A DNA stretch of 13,912 nucleotides from JAOUEA01 sp031364965 (GTDB lineage: Bacteria > Actinomycetota > UBA4738 > HRBIN12): the NCBI GenBank assembly GCA_031364965.1, contig JANLXF010000118.1:1-13912 (forward strand), read 5' to 3'. This document shows, piece after piece, positions 1-6,196 of this stretch. The notes under the pieces were generated by a model, which did no database searches, was not told the DNA's origin, and saw only the letters and a list, made by a program, of their open reading frames with translations. A program made the position numbers and the translations under genes. Numbering within the stretch: position 1 is the first letter of the stretch; the number at the start of each line of letters is the position of its first letter.

Positions 1-585
1 CGTCACACCGGCCGCGCGCATCCGGGCGATCCACGCCACGATCGCCCCGGGGTTGAAGCACATCTGGGTCGCCATGTAGGTGGCGAGCTTCTGCTTCTCG
101 AGCAGGACTTCCAGCAGCCGCTCGTCGGCGATGTCGTGGTGGCCCTCCGGGTACGACGGCACCCCGATCTCGGTGAACGGGTGGCCGGCCTCGTCGATCG
201 CGCGCAGCAGCATCAGTCCGTCGTGGAACGCTCCCTTGTCCTTCGCGTCGCCACCCACCACGAAGACCTGCCGGAACCCCGCCTCGCGGCAGCGAGCCAG
301 CACCTCACCGAGGTGCGCACGGTCGCGGATCATGTGCGCCGACAGATGGGGGATGACACTGTGGCCGCGCTCGGCGGCGGTGGTCGCGAGATCCAGCGTG
401 GCCTCGATCCCGTGGCTCGGGGACGCCGTCACCGTGATCGCCGCCGCGTGCGGGAGCTCGTCGAGCTTCTCGGCCGCGTTCGAGAGCGGGATCAGCTCGA
501 ACTTCGGCTCGGCGACGAGCAGGCGGAGCGACACCGCCTGCTCGGCCGTCAGCCCCGCGATCTTCCGCTTGCGTACCGCCACCAT
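1..585 (-). CDS. metF: Methylenetetrahydrofolate reductase-like protein (C-terminus beyond the left edge)
   Basis: Partial gene; 195 codons are visible and it is still open at base 1. The family reduces 5,10-methylene-THF to 5-methyl-THF with FAD, as a cytoplasmic TIM barrel. Family-like stretches are ITVTASPSHGIEATL (about residues 50-64), HLSAHMIRD (about 79-87), VVGGDAKDKGAFHDGL, GVPSYPEGHHDI and ATQMCFNPGAIVAWI, matching the usual SPSxG / GGD / YPEGH / TQxxF series. The ATG at 585 follows a clear GGAGGG Shine-Dalgarno (about 592-598). That site overlaps the TAG stop of the upstream methyltransferase gene, so the two are surely co-transcribed. It is the last visible gene of the corrinoid operon. 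In this context it probably interconverts the methyl-THF made by demethylation with methylene-THF; running in the oxidative direction is inference. Whether this is the cell's housekeeping MetF or a dedicated paralogue cannot be told here. Confidence 0.87.
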   Translation of the reverse strand, partial: MVAVRKRKIAGLTAEQAVSLRLLVAEPKFELIPLSNAAEKLDELPHAAAITVTASPSHGIEATLDLATTAAERGHSVIPHLSAHMIRDRAHLGEVLARCREAGFRQVFVVGGDAKDKGAFHDGLMLLRAIDEAGHPFTEIGVPSYPEGHHDIADERLLEVLLEKQKLATYMATQMCFNPGAIVAWIARMRAAGVT

Positions 586-597
586 CCGTTCGCCCTC

Positions 598-2142
598 CTA
601 GACGTTCGAGTCGGGGAAGGAGGCCTTCTTCCGCTCGATCCACTCCGTGAGCTCTGCGTCGATCGCGTCGTCGATCGCCGGAGGCTCGTACTCGGCGAGC
701 ATCTTCTTCCAGGCGGCGTTCGCCCGGTTCGTCGTGTCGAGCGCCCCTTCGGCCTCCCATTGCTCGAAGCTGTTGTTGTCGGCCATCGAGGACCGGAAGA
801 ACGCGGTCTCGAAGTTCGCGAGGGTGTGGGCCGTGCCGAGGAAGTGCTGGCCCGGACCGTTCTCGATGATGGCATCGACCGCCTGGCCGTTCGGGCTGAG
901 GTCCACTCCTTTGGCGAACTCCGCCATCATCCCGCACTGGTCCAGGTCCATCACGAACTTCTCGTAACCCATGGTCAGGCCGCCCTCGAGCCATCCGGCC
1001 GAGTGCAGCACGAAGTTCACGCCGGCCAGGATCGTCGGCTGGAGCGTGTTCGCCGACTCGTACGCGGCCTGCGCGTCGGGGATCTTCGACGCCGTGAGCG
1101 ATCCGCCGCTGCGGAACGGCACGCCCAACCGGCGCGCACATGCGGCGAGCGAGTAGAGCACCAGCGCAGGCTCGGGGGTCCCGAACGTCGGCGCCCCCGA
1201 CTGCATCGACATCGACGACGCGAACGACCCGAACACGACCGGGGCGCCGGGGCGCACCAGCTGCACGTACGCCATGCCGACGAGGGCTTCGGCGAGGGTC
1301 TGCGCGGCCGCGCCGGCGACCGTGGCCGGCGACATCGCCCCGGCCAGGATGAACGGGGTCATGATCACGGCCTGGTTCGCCTCGGCGTAGGCGCGCGCCG
1401 AACCGAGCATGATGTGGTCCCACACGAGCGGCGAGTTCGCGTTGATCAGGCTCAGGACGTACGCGCCCGACTCGAGCGCGTCGGCACCGAACAGGATCCT
1501 CGCCATGTCGACGGTGTCCCGCGCGCGCTGCGGGTGCGTGACCGAGCCCATGAAGGCTTTGTCCGAGTAGCGCATGTGCGCGTAGACCATGTCGTAGTGC
1601 CGCTTGTTCACGGGTAGGTCGACCGGCTCGCAGACCGTGCCGCCCGAGTGGTGCAGGAACGGCGTCGAGTACGCGAGCTTCACGAAGTTGCGGAAGTCCT
1701 CGATCGTGCCGTAGCGGCGTCCGCGGTCGAGGTCGCGCACGAACGGCGACCCGTACGCGGGCGCGAGCACCGTCGCGTTCCCTCCGATCAGCACGTCGTT
1801 CGCGGGGTTGCGGGCATGCTGCACGAACTCGCGCGGCGCGGTGGCCTGCACCAGGCTGCGCGCCAGCCCGCGCGGGAACCGCACGCGCTCGCCGTCGACG
1901 TCGGCGCCTGCCCCCGCGAACAGCTCGAGCGCGTCGGGCGCCTCGCGGATGTCGATACCCACCTGCTCGAGGATCGTGTCGGCGTTGTGCTCGATCAGCT
2001 CCAGGCCCTCGGTGCTCAGCACCTCGACCGGGGTCAGCTCGCGCGTGATGAACGGCACCTTCTCGGCTACGGCAGCCAGCCGGGCGGCGGCGCGACCGGC
2101 ACGACCTCCCGTGCGGCGACCCTTGGGGGCGTCCTCGGTCAT
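598..2142 (-). CDS. MttB-family (non-pyrrolysine) methylamine/glycine betaine:corrinoid methyltransferase, MtgB-like
   Basis: A 514-residue member of the trimethylamine methyltransferase (MttB) superfamily, close to the usual length. It should transfer one methyl group from a quaternary amine to a cob(I)alamin-type corrinoid protein in the cytoplasm. Landmarks: NGNAT-like IGGNATVLAPAYG (about 119-131), SGGTVCEPVDLPVNKRHYD (166-184), FGSFASSMSMQSGAPTFGTPE (304-324), PFRSGGSLTASKIPDAQAAYES (342-363) and SAGWLEGGLTMGYEKFVMD (381-399). There is no in-frame TAG, so it belongs to the non-Pyl branch; the characterised Desulfitobacterium member MtgB uses glycine betaine. Betaine as substrate is inferred from the adjacent dimethylglycine dehydrogenase-like gene and betaine transporter; carnitine, proline betaine or similar remain possible. 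The ATG at 2142 overlaps the upstream TGA as ATGA and has an AGAGGAG ribosome site, so a longer upstream reading is rejected. The N-terminal 25 residues are a basic, Arg/Gly/Ala-rich tail. Confidence 0.93.
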   Translation of the reverse strand: MTEDAPKGRRTGGRAGRAAARLAAVAEKVPFITRELTPVEVLSTEGLELIEHNADTILEQVGIDIREAPDALELFAGAGADVDGERVRFPRGLARSLVQATAPREFVQHARNPANDVLIGGNATVLAPAYGSPFVRDLDRGRRYGTIEDFRNFVKLAYSTPFLHHSGGTVCEPVDLPVNKRHYDMVYAHMRYSDKAFMGSVTHPQRARDTVDMARILFGADALESGAYVLSLINANSPLVWDHIMLGSARAYAEANQAVIMTPFILAGAMSPATVAGAAAQTLAEALVGMAYVQLVRPGAPVVFGSFASSMSMQSGAPTFGTPEPALVLYSLAACARRLGVPFRSGGSLTASKIPDAQAAYESANTLQPTILAGVNFVLHSAGWLEGGLTMGYEKFVMDLDQCGMMAEFAKGVDLSPNGQAVDAIIENGPGQHFLGTAHTLANFETAFFRSSMADNNSFEQWEAEGALDTTNRANAAWKKMLAEYEPPAIDDAIDAELTEWIERKKASFPDSNV

Positions 2143-4145
2143 GTGCGTGCTCCTCTCGATCGTCGGGATCGCGCCGACCGCTCGGGTCGCGCGGCGGCGC
2201 TGGGCGCCGGCAGGTCGACCGCGGCGGCGAGCCGCGGGAATGCATCGGTGGCGTGCGGGATGCCCATCGCGCCCACGAAGTGCTCCTGGAACCGCGGCTC
2301 GACCGCGGTCTCGATCTTCTCGACGCGACGGACCACCGCCTCGATCTCGTCGCGGGCGGCGCGGTTGAGGAGCGCGATCCGCGCGCCGGTGCCCGCCGCG
2401 TTGCCCGCGCTCGTCACGTTGGCGGGATCGCAGTCGGGCACGAGGCCCAGCACCATCGCGTGGACCGGGTCGATGTGCGCGCCGAACGCGCCCGCCAGTC
2501 GGATCCGGTCGACCGTCTCGATCCCGAGGTGGTCCATCAGGAGTCGGCAGCCGGCGTAGAGCGCGCCCTTCGCGAGCTGGATCGCGCGGACGTCCATCTG
2601 GGTGATGACGACGCGGGGGGTGCCCTCGCGCAGCACGTAGCCGAAGGTCCGTCCCTGCTCGACGATCCGCGCCGAGCGAGCCGCGAGCGATCCGTCGATC
2701 ACGCCGTCGGAGGTCAGGATCCCCGCGAGGAACATCTCGGCGACGACCTCGATGATCCCCGAGCCGCAGATCCCGGTGATCGCCGCGTCGTCGAAGCCGG
2801 GCTCGTCGCTCCAGGCCTCGGTCCCGATCACGCTGAATCGAGGCTCCATGGTCTCGCGGTCGATCCTCACGCGCTCGATCGCCCCGGGAGCCGCGCGCTG
2901 CCCGGCCGAGATCTGCGCGCCCTCGAACGCGGGCCCGGTCGGCGAGGAGGCCGCCAGCAGCCGGTCGCGGTTGCCGAGGACGATCTCGGCGTTCGTGCCG
3001 ACGTCGACGATCAGGTTCACGACGTCCTGGTCGTGCGGCGCCTCGGACAGGATCACGCCCGCGGTGTCGGCGCCCACGTGCCCGGCGATGCAGGGCAGCA
3101 GGTACACGCGCGCCCCGGCGCTCGGGGCCGCCAGGTCGAGCTCTCGCGCGCGCCGGTGCACCGCCTCGTCGGTCGCGAGGGCGAAGGGCGCGCCGCCGAG
3201 CTCGGTGGGGTCGAGACCGAGGAACAGGTGGTGCATGATCGGGTTCCCGACGACGGTGAGGGCGAGCACGTCGCCCGGATCCTCGGCGGCCGTCTCGCAC
3301 AGCTCGCGGATCAGCCCGTCGACGCACGCGCGGATCACGCTCGTGAGCTCCGTCTCGGCGCCGGGGTTCATCATCACGTAGCTGACCCGGCTCATCAGGT
3401 CCTCGCCGAACCGGATCTGCGGGTTCATCGTCCCGGCGCTCGCGAGCACCTCGCCGGTTTCCAGGTCGCACAGATGGCCGGCCACCGTCGTCGACCCGAT
3501 GTCGAACGCGATGCCGAGTGCGCGGTCATGGAACCCGGGACGCACCGACACGATCGTAGCGCCGTCGTGCACGGCGACGGTCGCGGCCCACGCACCGGCG
3601 CGGAGCGTTCGCTGGAGGTCCCCGAGCACCTGGGTGTCGCACGAGAGACTCGTGAGACCCCACTCGCGCTCGAGCGCCTCGCCGAGCCGTTGCAGGTCGC
3701 CGCTCGGGTCGGCCAAGTCCGGCTCGCGGACCTCGACGTAGTGGAGCCGAACGACCGGATCGATCTCGATCGCGTGCGCATCGGCCTCTTTGCGAACGAC
3801 CTGACGGTGCACCTGGCTCTCCGGAGGGACGTCGACGACGAGGTCGCCGCACACCTCCGCGTGGCAGCCGAGCCGCCGATCATCGGGCAGCCCGTGCAGG
3901 CCGCGGAAGCGCGTCTCAGGCTCGCTGAACGACGTCAGGTGGTCCCCACGCGAGACGATGCCGTGCTTGGCGAACTCCCCTTCGCTGACGACGATCTGGC
4001 AGCGCCCGCAGATCCCGCGGCCACCGCAGACCGAATCGAGGTCGACGCCGAGCGCGCGGGCGGCCGCCAGCAGGTTCGTGCCTTCGGCGAAGCGTCCTCG
4101 CTTGCCCGAAGGCGTGAAGACGACGAGGGGTTCCTCGACGGTCAC
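2139..4145 (-). CDS. Corrinoid activation/regeneration protein: N-terminal 2Fe-2S ferredoxin domain plus ASKHA (RamA/DUF4445-type) domain
   Basis: A 668-residue ATP-dependent reductive activator of corrinoid methyl carriers (RACE/RamA-like). It should return Co(II), formed by accidental oxidation, to Co(I). Residues 1-105 form a plant-type ferredoxin domain with Cys40, Cys46, Cys49 and Cys94 (CX5CX2CX44C; CGGRGICGRC). The ASKHA ATPase follows, with phosphate loops FDIGSTTVAGHL (214-225) and DVGTNAEIVLGNRDRLLAASSPTGPAFEGAQ (381-411, in pieces), VVGNPIMHHLFLGLDP (298-313), GICGSGIIE (458-466) and AGAFGAHIDP (551-560). The start is taken as GTG at 4145. It overlaps the upstream TGA as GTGA, and the first conserved residues begin six codons later; no good Shine-Dalgarno is seen, so translational coupling is likely. 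I see no C-terminal Cys cluster like the 4Fe-4S motifs of methanogen RamA. The last 20 residues are an Arg/Ser/Ala-rich tail. Confidence 0.93.
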   Translation of the reverse strand: MTVEEPLVVFTPSGKRGRFAEGTNLLAAARALGVDLDSVCGGRGICGRCQIVVSEGEFAKHGIVSRGDHLTSFSEPETRFRGLHGLPDDRRLGCHAEVCGDLVVDVPPESQVHRQVVRKEADAHAIEIDPVVRLHYVEVREPDLADPSGDLQRLGEALEREWGLTSLSCDTQVLGDLQRTLRAGAWAATVAVHDGATIVSVRPGFHDRALGIAFDIGSTTVAGHLCDLETGEVLASAGTMNPQIRFGEDLMSRVSYVMMNPGAETELTSVIRACVDGLIRELCETAAEDPGDVLALTVVGNPIMHHLFLGLDPTELGGAPFALATDEAVHRRARELDLAAPSAGARVYLLPCIAGHVGADTAGVILSEAPHDQDVVNLIVDVGTNAEIVLGNRDRLLAASSPTGPAFEGAQISAGQRAAPGAIERVRIDRETMEPRFSVIGTEAWSDEPGFDDAAITGICGSGIIEVVAEMFLAGILTSDGVIDGSLAARSARIVEQGRTFGYVLREGTPRVVITQMDVRAIQLAKGALYAGCRLLMDHLGIETVDRIRLAGAFGAHIDPVHAMVLGLVPDCDPANVTSAGNAAGTGARIALLNRAARDEIEAVVRRVEKIETAVEPRFQEHFVGAMGIPHATDAFPRLAAAVDLPAPSAAARPERSARSRRSRGART

Positions 4146-5113
4146 GGCGCGGGGGGCGCTTCGGTCGTGACGTCCCGGTCGCCGGCGGCGGCATCGGGCT
4201 CGGGCGTTCCCGCACCGCGACGACGGCCCTCGCGGCCGCCGCGGCGCCCCGACGTCGGTCCGCCGGTCGGGTCCTCGCGATATCGGCCGATCCATGCCCC
4301 ACAGTGCTCGTCGGCGCCCATCAAGACGTCGGCGGCCATCACGGCCTGGCGCACCTCCTCGTGGAGCGGACTGGTGATCGCACTCGTCATCCCGTTCGCG
4401 ATCGCCATCGCCAGGAACGCGCCGTTGATGCCGTTGCGGTTCGGCAGACCGAACGAGATGTTCGACGCGCCGCACGTGGTGTTGACGCCGAGCTGGTCGT
4501 GCAGGCGGCGCACGAGCGCGAACACCTGGCGGCCCGCGGTGCCCATCGCGCCGATCGGCATCACGAGCGGGTCCACCACGATGTCGTGGGCCGGGATCCC
4601 GTGGTCGGCGGCGGCACGGACGATCTTCTCGGCGACGGCGAACCGGACGTCGGGATCCTCGCTGATCCCGGTCTCGTCGTTCGTGATCGCGACCACGGCT
4701 GCGCCGTACCGCGCGACCAGAGGCAGCACCTGCTCGATCCGCTCGTCCTCGCCCGTCACCGAGTTCACGAGCGGCTTGCCCTGATACGCGGCAAGCCCCG
4801 CCTCCAATGCCGCGACGATCGACGAGTCGATCGAGAGCGGAAGGTCGGTGAGCGACTGCACGAGCCGGATCGTCTCGGCAAGGATCGCGGGCTCGTCGGC
4901 GAGCGGGATCCCCGCATTCACGTCGAGCATGTGGGCGCCCGCGGCCACCTGGGCGTGGGTGTCGGCGATCACGGTCGAGAAATCGCCGGCCTTCATCTCG
5001 GCGGCGAGCTTCTTGCGGCCAGTCGGGTTGATGCGCTCGCCGATGATGACGAACGGGCGACCGCTGCCGATCACGACCTCGCGCGAGCTGCTCGAGACAA
5101 CGGTGTCGGCCAT
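4142..5113 (-). CDS. Methyltetrahydrofolate:corrinoid methyltransferase (pterin-binding, MtgA/MtvA-like)
   Basis: A 323-residue pterin-binding TIM-barrel protein. It should accept the methyl from methyl-Co(III) corrinoid protein onto THF, giving 5-methyl-THF and completing the methyl transfer begun by the MttB-family enzyme. Signature stretches: GERINPTGRKKLA (25-37), HMLDVNAG (61-68), LSIDSS (93-98), NSVTGEDERI (117-126), AITNDETG (142-149), DPLVMPIG (181-188) and GASNISFGLPNRNGIN (215-230), all typical of the MeTr family. The ATG at 5113 shares one base with the preceding stop (TGATG) and has GAGGA six bases upstream. The enzyme fold should end near residue 275. Residues 280-323 are an Arg/Gly/Pro/Ala-rich low-complexity tail not expected for the family, overlapping the next gene by four bases. 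THF specificity, rather than another pterin, is inferred from the neighbouring MetF-like gene. Confidence 0.93.
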   Translation of the reverse strand: MADTVVSSSSREVVIGSGRPFVIIGERINPTGRKKLAAEMKAGDFSTVIADTHAQVAAGAHMLDVNAGIPLADEPAILAETIRLVQSLTDLPLSIDSSIVAALEAGLAAYQGKPLVNSVTGEDERIEQVLPLVARYGAAVVAITNDETGISEDPDVRFAVAEKIVRAAADHGIPAHDIVVDPLVMPIGAMGTAGRQVFALVRRLHDQLGVNTTCGASNISFGLPNRNGINGAFLAMAIANGMTSAITSPLHEEVRQAVMAADVLMGADEHCGAWIGRYREDPTGGPTSGRRGGREGRRRGAGTPEPDAAAGDRDVTTEAPPAP

Positions 5114-5463
5114 CAGACGTCCTCGGCCGAGGGCCGGACGGCCTCGGCGCCGGCCACGTCCGGGCCGCCCTTGATGCCGCCGGACCGGATCGATGCGCGC
5201 AACACGTCGTCGGTCCATTCGGCTTCCAGACGCGCCTGCTCCGCAGTCACCTCGGCCTCGAGGTCGTCGCCGCATGGGCGACGCTCCATCTGCATCTGCT
5301 CGGTGTAGTCGTCGGAGCCGATCAACCCGGCCACCATCGCGGCGGCATCCACCGCCTCCTGGAACTTCTCGGGCAGCAGGGCGCGTGCGGCAGCGCCGCC
5401 CTCGCCCCGGGCGACCAGCTGCATCGGGATGTCGCGCCAGCGGATCACGGTCAGCTCGGCCAT
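5113..5463 (-). CDS. Small 'virulence factor' domain-like protein (PF13769-type) of unknown function within the corrinoid operon
   Basis: A 116-residue soluble protein with no signal peptide or membrane segment. The N-terminal half carries TVIRWRDIPMQLVAR (5-19), then LPEKFQEAVDAAAMVAGLIG (30-49) and DDYTEQMQMERR (51-62). This resembles the short conserved proteins annotated 'virulence factor' (PF13769-like, pattern T-V-x-W-R-D-I-P then F-x-x-A-I/V-D). The name comes from a staphylococcal homologue and says nothing about the job here. The rest is an acidic helical region (EAEVTAEQARLEAEWTDD) and a flexible tail. The ATG at 5463 follows AAGGAG; the stop overlaps the methyltransferase start. 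Its place between the corrinoid protein and the methyl-THF methyltransferase suggests an accessory role in methyl transfer or corrinoid handling, which is inference. Family assignment is from memory of the motif and is only moderately sure; the gene itself is well supported by its ribosome site and coupling. Confidence 0.82.
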   Translation of the reverse strand: MAELTVIRWRDIPMQLVARGEGGAAARALLPEKFQEAVDAAAMVAGLIGSDDYTEQMQMERRPCGDDLEAEVTAEQARLEAEWTDDVLRASIRSGGIKGGPDVAGAEAVRPSAEDV

Positions 5464-5494
5464 TGCGGTGCTCGCTCCTTCGTGGGTCGGTCTC

Positions 5495-6187
5495 CTATGA
5501 CGCCATCGCGCGCTTGGCGAGCACGAGGGCCTGGGCGGTCTCGGCGGCGACCGCGGCGTCGCGACAGTAGGCGTCGGCGCCCACCGCCTTGCCGAATTCC
5601 TCGTTCAGCGGCGCGCCACCGACGAGCACGATGTACTTGTCGCGCAGACCCTTGGCCTCGAGCTCGTCGATCACGACCTTCATGTACGGCATCGTGGTCG
5701 TCAGCAGCGCCGACATCCCGAGGATCTCGGGCTGGTGCTCCTCGAGGGCCGCGAGGTAGTTTTCGACCGGGTTGTTGATGCCTAGGTCGATCACATCGAA
5801 GCCCGCCCCCTCGAGCATCATCGCCACGAGGTTCTTACCGATGTCGTGGATGTCGCCCTTCACGGTGCCGATCACGACCTTGCCCATGCGCTCGGCGCCG
5901 GTCTCCGCGAGCAGCGGTCGGAGCACTTCCATGCCCGCCTTCATCGCGTTCGCGGCCAGCAGCACCTCGGGCACGAACAGGATGCCGTCGCGGAAGTCGA
6001 TCCCGACGATCCGCATCCCCTCGACGAGGGCCTCGTTCAGGACCTTGTCGGCGGCCCAGCCGCGCGCGAGCAACAACTCGGTGCCCTCCAGGATCGCATC
6101 GGCGAGCCCGTCGTAGAGGTCGTCGTGCATCTGCGGCACGAGCTCCTCGTCGGGGAGTGCGGAAAGGTCGATCTCTTCGTCGCTCAT
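5495..6187 (-). CDS. Corrinoid (cobalamin-binding) protein, MtgC/MttC-like methyl carrier
   Basis: A 230-residue methyl carrier. Its cobalamin shuttles the methyl group from the MttB-family enzyme to the pterin-binding methyltransferase. Residues about 15-100 form the B12-binding 'cap' helical domain (VNEALV-like LNEALVEGMRIVGIDF, FVPEVLLAANAMKAGMEVL). Residues about 102-225 are the Rossmann-like B12 domain with KGDIHDIGKNLVAMMLEGAGF (110-130, in parts), the lower axial ligand His114 in DxHxxG, Ser159 in GMSALLTTT and Gly190-Gly191 in VLVGGAPLNEEF. Length and motif order are standard for MtmC/MttC/MtgC proteins. The ATG at 6187 has AGGAG eight bases upstream, made from the stop codon of the flavoprotein gene (TAGGAG), so the two genes are tightly linked. 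Nothing looks damaged. Confidence 0.95.
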   Translation of the reverse strand: MSDEEIDLSALPDEELVPQMHDDLYDGLADAILEGTELLLARGWAADKVLNEALVEGMRIVGIDFRDGILFVPEVLLAANAMKAGMEVLRPLLAETGAERMGKVVIGTVKGDIHDIGKNLVAMMLEGAGFDVIDLGINNPVENYLAALEEHQPEILGMSALLTTTMPYMKVVIDELEAKGLRDKYIVLVGGAPLNEEFGKAVGADAYCRDAAVAAETAQALVLAKRAMAS

Positions 6188-6196
6188 CCGTTGCTC

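Noticed and set aside
136..1617. Long plus-strand open frame opposite the MttB-family and MetF-like genes
   Set aside because: Its product is Arg/His/Val-rich with no recognisable domain and lies antisense to clearly conserved enzymes; long stop-free antisense frames are expected at this GC content.
598..2142. Possible pyrrolysine-containing trimethylamine methyltransferase
   Set aside because: There is no in-frame TAG inside the gene; the only TAG is the true stop at 598-600, right after the C-terminus expected for the family.
2143..3471. N-terminal extension of the MttB-family frame to 957 residues
   Set aside because: The added part is Arg-rich out-of-frame reading of the activator gene; the ATG at 2142 has a good ribosome site and ATGA coupling.
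2253..4784. 843-codon plus-strand open frame opposite the activator and methyltransferase genes
   Set aside because: Composition is shadow-like (Arg/Asp/His/Val repeats), it has no family motif, and both genes beneath it have intact motifs in the other strand.
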